Shown: positions 11,106 through 22,535, counted from the first letter of the stretch. The stretch: DNA of 64,000 bases from Budorcas taxicolor (GCF_023091745.1 NC_068915.1:57036001-57100000), one strand, 5' to 3'. Notes: generated by a model from the letters alone, not told the origin. Numbers and translations: made by a program.

Positions 11106-12620
11106 TCTTTTCAAGTGAAAGGGCTGTGGGGTGGGGCAGGAGACAAAGACAGTGTTAGAGGTTGAAGACTAACAAAGATATGACTTTAGGTATCCTGCTT
11201 AGGTAAGCCATGAGTCCCAGTCAGGAATTCTGGGCAATGACCCTACACTACTGTGTTAACTTTGGAATAGTAATTAATATTTAAGTGTCTCAATTTCAGC
11301 ATTTGAAAAATTAGGTTATTGGCACTTCCTCTTTTAGTTTCTCACCAGTCAAAATGTTATTCCTTAGAGTATTACTAACATTGTTAGCAGAACTATTAGC
11401 ATGGGGATCAAGGGATAAGAGAAACTCATCCTCTTTACAAATATTTCAAATATTGTTCTGTTGCAAAATGGAAGGAGGAAGCTTGGTTTCCAGAGGCCTT
11501 GAGCTCTGCAATTATTTGCAGATCTTATGCAGTGTCATTCAGGTATGGAGTCTGCTTTCCTTCTTTCTCCAGCTTTTAGACTCACTGGAGAACTTCTCAA
11601 AGCTTGTGAACCTCACTGTCAAATACTCTATCCATCTCAAAAAGGAAGCAGCTTTGGGGAGTATCGTACAGGTTCCTAAAAACAAGAACAGGCATCTTTA
11701 AGAAACAATCTTTCTGATTGGCATCTCTGCCTGCCACCTTAGTTCATCCAGTGTAAGGCTTGGATCTGGACCTTACTGAAAATGAAAATGCTGCCCATGA
11801 ATTATTCTAGAGATGAAATATTGACATCATTTAATTCAATTTGCCTCCAAGGCATTAATCTTGTTTCATTTCATTGAAAGAAAATTTTGTTGAAGAACTT
11901 TGTGTCAGGGACAAAGTTAATCAAAAGGTTTAAGGATTTTCTTTGCTTCTTCAAGAATCTTTTAACTAAACTGACACTTAGCCACCTACACAGTTTCTAT
12001 AGTAATCTTTTATTAACCAGGGTCTTCTAAACACAAAAAATAAGCCTAGACTATGAGCCTAGGAAGCATTCAAAATTCTCATATTCTGTATGAAGCCATA
12101 TTTTTTATTTCCTTGCCTTAGTAATTTGAAACTATTGCTCAGTGACTCAGTGCTTCTCCTTCTAAACATATTTGTTGGAAAGAACTTCAGTATATGCTAT
12201 AGCTCAGAATAATCTATCAACATTTGAGAAGGAAATTATATGTTTGGCAAAATCTTTTCCCATTTTGGGAATCCATGTGTAGATCTATGGCCTGTTATTA
12301 TAAACTATCCCTGGGTTCTATTAGACTTTTGTTTTCCATTGATTGCTATGTACAAGAGGCCAAAGCAATTAAGGGTGGTATCAATAATCTAAAAATAAAA
12401 TGTTGTAACAATTAAATGGCAGCTGGAAATTAGCTGCATTGTACAATAGATCAATATGTATTACAAAATCAAAATGAATCTGAGCATTTGAACTTAAAAA
12501 CATGTAAGAAATGGTAGCATAATTTTTTATTTTAGTGCTATTATCTAACTTACTTCTTAAACTGTAAGGAAAAATACAATAGCAAGGGTTAGTGAAATCA
12601 GCCTGTCTTATACAAAGATT
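11106..12620. other. Intergenic, no recognised feature
   Basis: About 1.5 kb of single-copy DNA. The longest frame (11354-11701 +, 115 codons) resembles no protein family I know. It has no supporting splice or promoter context. Confidence 0.45.
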
Positions 12621-12728
12621 CAGGGACTTCCCTGGCGGTCCAGTGGTTAAAACTCTGAGCTCCCAATGCATGGGGCCTGGGTTCAGTCCCTGATCAGAGA
12701 GCTGTATCCCACATGCCAGTCAGTATGT

Positions 12729-12731
<3 letters not shown>
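12621..12731 (+). mobile_element. CHR-type tRNA-Glu SINE
   Basis: 'gggacttccctggcggtccagtggttaaaactctg ... gggttcagtccctgatcag ... atcccacatgcc' is the cetartiodactyl CHR SINE head and body in sense. Its 3' tail passes directly into a (CA)n run. It is short, a recent-looking copy with a few substitutions. Confidence 0.85.

Positions 12732-12766
<35 letters not shown>
12732..12766. repeat. (AC)17 microsatellite on a SINE tail
   Basis: A pure AC run directly continuing the tail of the CHR SINE. Confidence 0.97.
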
Positions 12767-12769
<3 letters not shown>

Positions 12770-13150
12770 GCAGATAACCAGCCTTTGGAAATGTTTATCA
12801 TTACCTATATTCAAAATATTTTAATAAGTATATTCAGTCCCAAGGCCCCAACCTACCTTAAGACCAAGAAGGAAGAAAGTATCTTTTCAAGATTGAATTG
12901 ATTGGTAGTGGTTGCCTGTGGAGCCAGGTTGAAGAAAATTGTGAGGCTAAACCAAGACTCAACAAGAAAGACTGCTGGGACCAACTGTGGTATCCACCAT
13001 GGATATTTAGGGTTGGGGAGGGGTGGTAAAAAACATTATAAATGTTTGTCCATCTTAAATCTCAAGGCATGTCTGTGGAGCGTGAGTGATACATGTGAAC
13101 ATTCTTACGCATGTCTCTTGGTGCATCCATCATGAGCTTACCGCCAGGCT
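12767..13150. other. Intergenic, no recognised feature
   Basis: Single-copy sequence; nothing supportable as a gene. Confidence 0.4.
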
Positions 13151-13359
13151 GTGTGTGTTAGTCTGTCAGTCGTGTCCAGCTCTTCACGACCCTGTGGCCT
13201 GTAGCCCACCGGGCTCCTCTGTCCATGATATTCTCCAGTCAAGAATACTGGAGTGGGTTACCATCCCCGTCTCCAGGAGATCTTCCCAACCCAGGGACTG
13301 AACCTGGGTCTCCTGCATTGCAGGCAGATTCTTTACCATCCAGGCCACCAGAGAAGCCC
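13151..13359 (-). mobile_element. Bov-tA SINE
   Basis: Antisense Bov-tA. 'gtcagtcgtgtccagctcttcacgaccctgtgg' is the BovB-derived tail, then 'caagaatactggagtgggttaccat', 'ctgcattgcaggcagattctttacc' and the reversed tRNA head 'ggccaccagagaagcccc'. No target-site duplication was clear. Confidence 0.92.
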
Positions 13360-13460
13360 CACAGCTAGGTTGTAGAGAATGCAAATATTCAACTTTACAA
13401 GATAATACCAAATTGCTTTTCAGAGTGACTTTCCTGGTTCACACTTCCACTAGCAACGAG
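13360..13460 (-). repeat. Short L1M relic, antisense
   Basis: 'taccaaattgcttttcagagtgactttcctggttcacacttccactagcaac' matches the reversed late-ORF2/3' region of old L1M elements; the same words recur at 33305-33350. Small and diverged. Confidence 0.5.
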
Positions 13461-16216
13461 GACTCTTGGATATGGAGAAATTTCCGTAACGGTAAGTGCC
13501 AGAGACAGATTTGGATATAGACATATCTCCAGAGAATTCTGTTTACATTGCATTAACTACCTAGGGATATATGATGCTCACAAGACTCAAGGAAGAGAAG
13601 CTTGCTCAAGAGGTTTGAGATAAAAATCAACATATGACAGAACTCCAAGTAAATTCTAGTGGCAATAGAACAGTTTTGACCAAAATTGAGGTTTCTGTCT
13701 GAGCTTATCACATAAAGAATGAGAATTCTGGATTTGAGAGATAGTGGTGAGCATGGTATCCAGTTAGAGTTGAATGAGTCCAGCTTCAGAGAACAAATCT
13801 GGCACTTTGCACATTACCAGTTTCCACCTTAAAGGTAAACTTCAAGTAACCTTTAAAAGTAACTTTGCTTGCTTCAGTATTTTCTTGATAGGCTGAAGTG
13901 AAAACAGTCCACAGAGGGAAAGGTAAAGTCCTATTCTAGGAGGACATTCTTGATCCATGGATAGAAAGTTGCCTTCCATTTGGGGATATACCATTTGGGT
14001 TTTGTTACAATGATAAACAACATGTTTTAAAATGTATTAGGAACAGTTTCAATTATATCTGCAGTAAGCAAGTGAGGTGAAAACATCTAAAAATCTTTTA
14101 ACCTGACATATTGATAACACAAAATGGGAAGATAATAGGTTAAATTAATTGCCTTTTATGCCCTATATTTATAAATACCAGCCTCTATGCATTTAAGCTG
14201 AATCAAGATTTTTAAATCTCTTGACACTGAAAGAAAAAAAGTAAACTTTTTCCAAGTCACACAGAACATGCAACATTTTATAAGTTGCTTCTTTTGTGTT
14301 GGTTTGATTTTTTTCAATATTGTAACATATGATATAAAACTTAAAGAATTAGAGATAGTCCTAAGACATAGTCACTTCTCAAACACATTAATTGACTCTC
14401 AAGTTTAAAATGAGTCCTAGGTCTTGATATAAAATTGCCAAATCTTTTTTTAATCTCAACCCTAAACCAACTTTTTAAAAAGTTCTGTTATCTCACTGAA
14501 TTTCTTTGGTTTCATTTTTTATCTTTGGTGAAATTAAACTTTACATTAGATTTTATTTTTATGAAACATCCAAATTCTAATTTCTTGCATAGTTTCTATT
14601 TTTACTTATTATAAACAAAATATTATTATTAGGGAAAATTATTTTCCCTAAAACTATTATGTACTTAATATTAATTTTTAGGTTTCAAAAATAACAAAAT
14701 TTGCTTAATAACTCCTCTTTAAAGGGTAAGATCAGACTGAAGGCTACCATTTAAAAATCTGTTTTAAAAGAAGCATCAGTAATTTTGCTGACCTTTATGG
14801 TATCATATTTCATTGATATTCAGCCAGTAACATATTATTTGGTCCAAGGTGGTTTGTTTTGCTTTAAGTGGCATCATTTGGTTTCATCTCATTTTAATCC
14901 AGCATCAACAACTTTTAAATCCCCATGACAGCTCCTTATAGTGTTCATATGTGCGTGTGAGACTGTGTGCGTATGAATGGGCATGAGCCATCTCTTTCAT
15001 ATTCAAGTTACTCTTGAAGACAAGGTCATTATCTACAGGTCCAAGTAGCTAATTAGGCCCAAAATGTGCAGGCAGGCATGCACGCAAGCTGTTGTAAAGC
15101 AGGTTCTTCATCCCTGCTGTCCAATGCCCACTTCCCATTCATTATCAGTCGTTACAACTCTGTCTCTTCCTCTCAGGCTTCTTTGGAACAGGTTCATCTG
15201 CCCCCACTCGTTTGAGCCAGCATTCAATTTGTTTTTGGTTTTCTAAATTGCATAGATAGGTTCTGTTAAAGTGCTTCAGTCAGTTATCATGAAGCTTTTC
15301 CTCACGTCCACTTTCACCACGCAGCCAATTCATTATCCACACAACATCTCCTTATCTGTTATGAAGTAACAAATAAAACAAAGTGAAGAAATCCCAAGCA
15401 AATTCAAAGTATAGACATATTCAACAGTTTTGATTCCAATTCCAGTGGCACTCCACTTCCGAGCCAATGACAAATGAGATAGGGCGGCTGTCTGGAATGT
15501 GGTCAGTTATCACACATCAGGTAAAACCTCTATCGCAACTGCTATCATGAAAGCTTTAGGTAATTAGAAAAACGTGCAATTCTGTCTATCCTCTCTTTCT
15601 AAACTTACTGGGAGCCCTGTGCTGTGATTCTGAGGCACAAGGCTTGCTTACCAATTAGCAAAACAAACCACACTGAAATGTGTAATCGATTCTTTAAACT
15701 GGGCACAGAGCCCAGGAATGAAAATTCTCTGACCTGTTATAACTAATGTTACCACCATTACCTCTTCCTTCAATTATTCAGGCTTCTTCCAAGCCCAGAC
15801 TGGATTCCTGCTGACAGGAATGTGGAACACCCTCATTAATCATTTTCTTGTCATTGTCTTCTGGCAGGGGGAAGGGAGTGATGCTCACTAGCAAAAATAG
15901 AATGCCTTCTCTCTCTGATAAATAGGAGAAAACTGTAATGAATATGTTGTCCTGTCATGGGCAAGTCCATCTTTAATTGTCTTGAGAAGAAGCATATGAT
16001 ATTGGTGCTATGTATCTACGTATTATAGGCATACAGTACTAAAGACATAAATAGATACTGCGTTAAAATAAGTGCTTTTAAAAATAACTATGTGAACATA
16101 AACTTTAGCTATACTAATAATTTCTGAGTCATAGAACATTGAATTTTTTAAGCAATAAATGTTTGATGCATGAAGGCTGACATTTAAGTTTTCATTATAC
16201 ATGAAAAAGACCCATT
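13461..16216. other. Intergenic, repeat-poor, no recognised gene
   Basis: About 2.7 kb, largely AT-rich, in which I recognise no gene and almost no repeat. Repeat-poor blocks of this size upstream of a developmental or neuronal gene are worth a conservation check, but nothing in the sequence alone assigns a function. Confidence 0.45.
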
Positions 16217-16233
16217 TGTGTGTGTGTGTGTGT
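16217..16233. repeat. (TG)8 microsatellite
   Basis: Short pure TG run. Confidence 0.9.
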
Positions 16234-16619
16234 TTATGCATACAGGAACATTTTTATCTCCCTATATTTGTTTACATTTGTTTGTAAAACCCATCATACT
16301 GGATCACAACTTTCAAAGATTTCCAGAAGGTTGTCATTACACACAAACCCGATATAATAATAACATCATAAAGTCTATCATTTTGAAGACAAGGAATCAC
16401 TGCTAAAATCCATCTAGTCACGTCTTCATTTCATAAGTGAGGAAGTTGAAGCTCAGATAATTATTATTCAAGAGACTGCAAATTCTTACTGACACAGGCT
16501 CCCAGCATGGATTTGTTTTTCCTAATCCTGTGTATCTATGTGCCCATTCTGGCTTAACGTGAAATCTCAAGCAAGGAGGCAAGATGCTCAGTGCTCCTGG
16601 ATCATCTGTTTAAACCCTG
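16234..16619. other. Intergenic, possible MIR trace
   Basis: 'tcttcatttcataagtgaggaagttgaagctcagat' near 16423-16458 looks like a degraded MIR core. The rest is unassigned. Confidence 0.35.
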
Positions 16620-16775
16620 ATATATGCTAGTTTGAGTTTAGTGAGGGAGCATCAGCCCATTTTTTAGCTGAGAAAACAGAGCTAGAAAGATTAAGTGGAG
16701 CTAGTTAGTTAGAGGCAGACTAGTCAGTCAGAGTTAGGCAGAGTAGGGGTTGGTATCCAGGCTTCTTGGCTTCTA
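16620..16775 (+). repeat. Possible MIR SINE relic
   Basis: 'cccattttttagctgagaaaacagagctagaaagattaagtgg ... gtatccaggcttcttggcttct' is MIR-like in order. It is too diverged to be firm. Confidence 0.4.
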
Positions 16776-16863
16776 ACAACAAGCAGTGAACAAGATTACT
16801 ATGATCAGATGCCTGATAGTCAGCTCCATTTCTCTTCTTTTATTCAGAAAAAAACATATATAT

Positions 16864-16990
16864 GGAGAAGGAAATGGCAACCCATCCAGTATTCTTGTTT
16901 GAAGAATCCCATGGACAGAGGAGCCTGGCAGGCTGCAGTCCCTGGAGTCGCAAACAGTAAGACACGACTTGGCAGCTGAACAACAGCAAC
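16864..16990 (+). mobile_element. Bov-tA/Bov-A fragment, sense, headless
   Basis: Begins at 'ggagaaggaaatggcaaccc' and continues 'cagtattcttgtttgaagaatcccatggacagaggagcctgg ... gagtcgcaaacagtaagacacgactt', ending in 'gaacaacagcaac'. The tRNA-like head is absent. It is followed by a TA-rich simple repeat. Confidence 0.88.
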
Positions 16991-16992
16991 GA

Positions 16993-17027
16993 GATATATA
17001 TATATATACACATACATACATATACAT
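16993..17027. repeat. (TA)n/(CATA)n simple repeat
   Basis: An alternating TA run passing into CATA units, sandwiched between two SINE pieces. Confidence 0.9.
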
Positions 17028-17174
17028 GGGCTTCCCTGATAGCTCAGTTGGTAAAGAATCCGCCTGCATACAGGACACACTGATTCGATTCCCGGATCAG
17101 GAAGATCCGCTGGAGAAGTGATAGGCTACCCACTCCAGCATTCTTGCCTAGACAATTCCATGGACTATACAGGG

Positions 17175-17177
<3 letters not shown>
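17028..17177 (+). mobile_element. Bov-tA SINE, 3'-truncated
   Basis: Sense head 'gggcttccctgatagctcagttggtaaagaatcc' (tRNA-Glu-like) and body to 'gacaattccatggactatacaggg'. It stops abruptly at a (GT)n run. The usual 'gtcgcaaagagtcggacacg' tail is missing. Confidence 0.88.

Positions 17178-17211
<34 letters not shown>
17178..17211. repeat. (GT)17 microsatellite
   Basis: A pure GT run at the junction of a truncated Bov-tA and the 3' end of an antisense BovB. Confidence 0.95.
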
Positions 17212-17213
<2 letters not shown>

Positions 17214-18303
17214 CAGTTCAGTTCAGTTCAGTCGCTCAGTCATGTCCGACTCTTTGCAACCCCATGAATCGCAGTATGCCAGGCCTCTCTGTCCATCACC
17301 ATCTCTCGGAGTTCACTCAAACTCACATCCATCGAGTCGATGATGCTATCCAGCCATCTCATCCTCTGTCATCCCCTTTTCCTCCTGCCCCCAATCCCTC
17401 CCACCATCAGAGTCTTCTCCAATGAGCCAACTCTTCGCATGAGGTGGCCAAAGTACTGGAGTTTCAGCTTTAGCATCATTCCTCCCAAAGAACATCCAGG
17501 ACTGATCTCCTTCAGAATGGACTGGCTGGATCTCCTTGCAGTTCAAGCGACTCTCAAGAGTCTTCTCCAACACCACAGTTCAAAAGCATCAATTCTTCAG
17601 TGCTCAGCTTTCTTCACAGTCCAACTCTCACATCCATACATGACCACTGGAAAAACCATAGCCTTGACTAGATGGACCTTTGTTGGCAAAGTAATGTCTC
17701 TGCTTTTGAATATGCTATCTAGGTTCATAACTTTCCTTCCAAGGAGTGTCTTTTAATTTCATGGCTGCTGTAACCATCTGCAGTGATTTTGGAGCCCCAG
17801 AAAACAAAGTCTGACACTGTTTCCACTGTTTCCCCATCTATTTGCCATGAAGTGATGGGATCAGATACCATGATCTTAGTTTTCTGAATGTTGAGCTTTA
17901 AGCCAACTTTTTCACTCTCCTCTTTCACTTTCATCAAGAGGCTTTTTAGTTCCTCCTCACTTTCTGCCATAAGGGTGGTGTCATCTGCATATCTGAGATT
18001 ATTGATATTTCTCCCGGCAATCTTGATTCCACTTGTGTTTCTTCCAGCCCAGCATTTCTCATGATATATTCTGCATATAAGTTAAATAAGCAGGGTGACA
18101 ATATACACTGGAACCAGTCTATTGTTCCATGTCCAGTTCTAACTGTTGCTTCCTGACCTGCATACAAGTTTCTCAAGAGGCAGGTCAAGTGGTCCGGTAT
18201 TCCCATCTCTTTCAGAATTTTCCAGTTTATTGTGATCCACACAGTCAAAGGCTTTGGCATAGTCAATAAAGCAGAAATAGATGTTTTTCTGGAACTCTCT
18301 TGC

Positions 18304-18307
<4 letters not shown>
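17212..18307 (-). mobile_element. BovB (RTE) LINE, antisense, 5'-truncated
   Basis: The 3' third of BovB. Its 3' tail lies at the left ('cagttcagttcagttcagtcgctcagtcatgtccgactc'). It runs to the RT core at the right, where the reversed 'DYAKAFDCVDHNKL' coding block sits at about 18222-18263. The nucleotides for YADD are intact near 17980-17991, but the frame is broken: three overlapping frames (17725-17970, 17946-18266, 18139-18429) share the reading. It stops at an (AT)18 tract. Dead copy. Confidence 0.93.

Positions 18308-18343
<36 letters not shown>
18308..18343. repeat. (AT)18 microsatellite
   Basis: Thirty-six bases of alternating AT at the 5'-truncated end of the antisense BovB. It could mark the insertion target or a later expansion. 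Confidence 0.95.
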
Positions 18344-18346
<3 letters not shown>

Positions 18347-18980
18347 TCTTTTTTGGTGTAACTGTAAAAATGGCTATGTTTGTCTTTATACAGGTGTAAG
18401 TTAAGAACTGAAAGGCATTGATGACTCATGTGTTTGAAAATATCACTTGGATTATTCTGCCAGTGAGTCTTCCTGGCAGTCTCTGGGAGTCATTCTAGGG
18501 CTGCATGCTTAGAAAGATGGTTCTTAAATCGCTCCAGTTAGCTTTTAGTTTCATCCATCACCATTTCTCACTTCTATAAAATGAAATACCAAAAGCAAAC
18601 ACTTATGGTTTTCAACATACTGGCCTGTGGATCAACAGTGTTAGCTAATCAATTTAGTTGATATGTACAAAGCGAGAATGGCTTGAGGGAGGTCAGCCAC
18701 CACCCACTGTGTCATACAGCAAAGTCAAGTGGGAAAAAAAGAGACAATCACCCATTATTTAAAACTCACCATCTGTTTTGCAAGTTGTTTTCTTCCTTTT
18801 GTCTTTCCTTCACCAACCCTTCCTTTCATATTTCATCTTTTATGACTTTTATTTTCTCTACACAGCATTACCTTTCACAAAACAGAGAAACCAAAATCTA
18901 TTTGTTCAGTAAATTAGCTTGTTAAACTGCCCTGATAAATAATTCCCCATTGATGAAATGAACCACAAGTGGACAAGCAT
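18344..18980. other. Intergenic, no recognised feature
   Basis: Single-copy sequence; no gene or firm repeat. Confidence 0.45.
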
Positions 18981-19185
18981 GGGGATATAGGAATATGGAT
19001 CTGGGTTTGTGTCCTAATTCTGCTCCAGATAAGAAAAAGCTGGGTTCCCTTGGCTAAGTTACTTAACCTCTCTGAGCCTATTTCTTCACTTATAAAATTG
19101 ATAATCATCAACCAGAGTAATTGCAAGACACAAAGAAGAAACTATATGTGACAGTGCTTAGTAAATTAAGTTCTGCATAAATGTT
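18981..19185 (-). repeat. MIR SINE
   Basis: Reversed MIR: 'gttcccttggctaagttacttaacctctctgagcctatttcttcacttataaaat' at about 19042-19098 is the MIR core complement. The tail 'acagtgcttagtaaatt' follows. Confidence 0.85.
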
Positions 19186-19269
19186 ATTTTTTTAACATTA
19201 TCAGATTTTAATTAGTTTCTAATCTTGTTCCATATGACAAAGTAGAATTAATTACTATTCTACAGATAT

Positions 19270-19480
19270 GGGCTTCCCAAGTGGCTTCAGTGGTAAAGAA
19301 TGTGCCTGCCAATGCAGGGGACATGGGTTCAGTCGCTGGGTCGGGAAGATCTCGAGTAGGAAGCGGCAAGCCACTCCAGTATTCTTGCCTGGAAAACTCC
19401 ATGGACACAGGAGCCTGGTGGGCTACAGCCTACAGGGTCACAGAGTCAGGCAGAACTGAGCAACTGAGCAGGCACGTGCG
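19270..19480 (+). mobile_element. Bov-tA SINE
   Basis: A sense copy from the tRNA-like head 'gggcttcccaagtggcttcagtggtaaagaatg' through 'ccactccagtattcttgcctgg' to 'cacagagtcaggcagaactgagcaactgag'. Moderately diverged. Frames of 60-83 codons on both strands come from the SINE. Confidence 0.93.
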
Positions 19481-20474
19481 CACTGCTATAGACTGCACTG
19501 TAACAGCTATATGTTCAAACTTTTGCCAATAGTAACTTGAAATTTTACTTTAGCATTTGATACCTAAACCAAATGTTAATGAAATAAATCACTGTGGCAT
19601 GTAACTCAATTCACCTCTCAGCTGATTGGTTTGACACAGAGTCACTGATAGTCTGAAAAGAATATCTGCTTGGGCCTGAAAAGGCCCAGGTGTAAACTGC
19701 ATTTATAAAGTTTATCTGCCATCAAAACCTATCTAAATTTCAACTAAAATTTATGGCACTCTTGGTTACACCCTCTCATCAGAGCTTCAAGCCGCATTAG
19801 GTATTCTTATCTTTGTGTGTCTTATCTGATTGACTGGAGCAGAAAGAGAAATTATGTTCTACTTCCTGCTGTCCTGTTTCTGAGCTAAAAGTGTCTGGCC
19901 CCCAGGTTGTCACCATAAGTGAGCCCAGACATTTCTCAAAAACATTCAAGTGCCCTTTATTGTGGAGAGGTTTCCCCAAGAGTTTTTCCAGAGCTCATCT
20001 TCAGAAAGTTTACAATCTTCTGACAAAAGAAAAAACTGCTTTGGAAGAGCAGCATGTCAACCAAAGTAAACGGCAGCACACACACTTCTCAAGTCACGCA
20101 AGCTGCAGAGTCAAACGTCACTGAAATGCAGGTCACAAATTCAGAAGTAACAGCACTATTTTAAAAGGTGGGTCAAGAGAGGTGGTAAAAGTGAAGATAA
20201 GTTTGTGAAGAAAAAAAAATAATAATAATATTGTTCACATCAAATAAAGTTCCCAAATTGTTTCTTATAACGTTCAAGGATCCTCTTTGCCCTGACAATG
20301 AAGCTCATACCTCTACTCAAAGCATAATTCACTGGAAAGTAGCTATGGAATAGTGCCCTGGGCCAGGTAGTGGGGAGACCGTACCAAACACAGAGCTTCT
20401 GGGACCGCTCTTTTACACCTCACCCACATCTTGCTCTAGAGAGGAACAGCATACACCTATAAAGTTCCCCAATA
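19481..20474. other. Intergenic, no recognised feature
   Basis: About 1 kb of single-copy DNA. It contains an A9 run leading into (AAT)n at about 20211-20231. No gene supported. Confidence 0.45.
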
Positions 20475-20640
20475 GGCTCCTTGTTTTTCTGCTTACTTGC
20501 CTTTGCTCTTCAAAGAATGACCTTCTATTTCCTTTTGAAATCCTTCTCATCTTTCAAGGCTTAGCTCAAAGGCAGTGCCTTCATAAACTTTGGCTAATAA
20601 ACCTTTTGGAGCCAATTTCCAAAGCTCTTGACTGTACCTC
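20475..20640 (+). repeat. L2 LINE relic
   Basis: 'ccttctcatctttcaaggcttagctcaaaggcagtgccttcataaactttgg' matches the L2 3' UTR word 'catctttcaaggctcagctcaaatgccacctcctccatgaagcc'. Truncated. Confidence 0.6.
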
Positions 20641-20990
20641 TGGTAGTTACTGCTATAACAACATATCATAGACTAGGTGGCTTATAATCAATAGAAATTT
20701 ATTTCTCACAGTTCCAGAGGCTGCGAAGTTCAAGATCAAAGGGCCAACAGATTCAATGTCTGGTCAAAGTCCACTTCTTGGCTCAAAGGTGGCCATCTTC
20801 TTACTGTGTCCACAGGTAGCAGAAGGGGAGCCTCTCTGGAGCCTTTTTTATGAAGTCACTAATCCCATTCTTGAGGGTTCTACCCTCATAACCGAACATG
20901 TCCTTGAGGCCCCACTCTTAATGCCATTGCACTGGGGGTGAGGTTTCAACATCTGAACTTGGAGGAAACAGAAATATTCAATCTGTAGAA
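20641..20990. repeat. Ancient mammalian interspersed repeat, family unresolved
   Basis: Follows a well-known old consensus in order: 'actgctataacaacatatcatagactaggtggcttataatcaatagaaatttatttctcacagttccagaggct', then 'caagatcaaagg', 'cttactgtgtccacaggtagcagaagg', 'cactaatcccattcttgagggttctaccctcat', and 'gggtgaggtttcaacatctgaactt'. A relative lies at 52825-53215. I am sure that it is a dispersed repeat but not of the family name. Confidence 0.7.
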
Positions 20991-21307
20991 AGCCCTATTA
21001 TTAATAATTGAGTAATTAATTGATTAATTAATATTCAGTTAGTAAAAATTCAATCATTGGGAAGCATGTCATAAATGGAAGGAAAGTATATGCTGGTAAC
21101 ACGGTTCATTAGAGGATTCAACAATAAGCTGTTTCCACACACATCAAGGATTCTCTCTGCCCTGATCTTCCCAAGGAGATAATATCACAGGTTTCCTCTT
21201 AGTGGCAGTTGAGTCAGTAAGGCCAGTCCCCAAGCACTGCTGACAATTTTGAAGTGGAAGAATAATGAATATGAAGACAAAATAATGAGATTGCAGTTCT
21301 GTTCACA
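20991..21307. other. Intergenic, no recognised feature
   Basis: Starts with a TTAAT-rich stretch (about 20998-21035), then single-copy DNA. Confidence 0.4.
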
Positions 21308-21960
21308 ATCTAGTTGTGAAGTTCAGTTCAGTTCAGTCCAGTTCAGTCGCTCAGTCATGTCCAACTCTTTGCGACACCATGAATTTCAGCACGCCAGGCC
21401 TCCCTGTCCATCAACAACTCCCAGAGTCCACCCAAACCCATGACCATTGAGTCGGTGATGCCATCCAGCCATCTCATCCTCTGTCGTCCCCTTCTCCTCC
21501 TGCCTTCAATCTTTCCCAGCATCAGGGTTTTTTCCAATGAGTCACCTCTTCACATCAGGTGGCCAAAGTATTGGAGTTTCACCTTCAGCATCAGTCCTTC
21601 CAATGAACACCCAGGACTGGTCTTTAGGATGGACTGGTTGGATCTCCTTGCAGTCCAAGGGACTCTCAAGAGTCTTCTCCAACACCACAGTTCAAAAGCA
21701 TCAGTTGTTCTGCACTCAGCTTTCTTTATAGTCCAACTCTCACATCCATACATGACTACTGGAAAAACCATAGCCTTGACTGGACAGATCTTTGTTGGCA
21801 AAGTAATGTCTCTGCTTTTCCATATGCTGTCTAGGTTGGTCAAAACTTTCCTTCCAAGGAGTAAGTGTCTTTTAATTTCATGACTGCAATCACCATCTGC
21901 AGTGATTTTGGAGCCCAGAAAAATAAAGTCAGCCACTGTTTCCCCATCTAGTTGTGAAGT
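21308..21960 (-). mobile_element. BovB LINE, antisense, 5'-truncated, with 15-bp target-site duplication
   Basis: The body at 21323-21945 holds the BovB 3' tail (left, 'cagttcagttcagtccagttcagtcgctcag') up to the coding region just past the RT active site ('gagcccagaaaaataaagtcagccactgtttcccc', right). It is flanked by ATCTAGTTGTGAAGT at 21308-21322 and 21946-21960. The frame on the minus strand at 21550-22023 covers the ORF2 C-terminal part without the YADD motif. This copy integrated by target-primed reverse transcription and was truncated on arrival. Confidence 0.95.
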
Positions 21961-22399
21961 CAGATATGTAAAAGAAATAGCTCTCATTGATAAATGGACA
22001 TCAACTCCTAAAAGACTTTGCATGTGGCAATTTTAGCACAGCAATACTACTTCTTAAAAAGGGCACCATGAGGAAGGCTTTGGTCAGTGGTGATGGGGAG
22101 GTAAATGTGTTTCCTTTTTCCCTTTTGTGGCCTGAGGGAAATCATGTCCTTAAGCCCTAGCTAATCATCAGAGTGAACTTGGACTCCAAGGAGAGAACAA
22201 CCCATTAAAAGGATGTAACAGGCATTTGAGATCAGATTTATCACACCTTTTCAATTTTCTCTTGGGAGAAATCTATTTAGAAATAATGAATAATTAAAAC
22301 TAACATTAAAAATATATTTTAAATGCCTATTGAAAGTCTCAATTTTTATTTTTTACTTCCTTGTAATTTATAATCAGTGATGGGAATTGGGAGCCCATA
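21961..22399. other. Intergenic, no recognised feature
   Basis: Single-copy DNA; nothing supportable. Confidence 0.4.
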
Positions 22400-22535
22400 G
22401 GAGAAGGCAATGGCACCCCACTCCAGTACTCTTGCCTTGAAAATCCCATGGGCGGAGCAGCCTGGTGGGCTGCCATCTATGGGGTCGCATAGAGTCAGAC
22501 ACGACTGAAGAGACTTAGCAGCAGCAGCAGCAGCA
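22400..22535 (+). mobile_element. Bov-A2-derived SINE, single-unit chimera
   Basis: Starts like the first Bov-A2 unit ('ggagaaggcaatggcaccccactccagtactcttgcc') and ends like the second ('gctgccatctatggggtcgcatagagtcagacacgactgaagagacttagcagcagcag'). The linker between units is missing. This fits recombination or slippage between the two homologous units of a Bov-A2 dimer. Confidence 0.88.

Noticed and set aside
11354..11701. 115-codon Leu-rich frame
   Set aside because: No family resemblance and no transcript or splice context; expected by chance in 64 kb.
17144..17425. 93-codon frame with a Val/Cys repeat
   Set aside because: Translation of a (GT)n microsatellite flanked by SINE and BovB tails.
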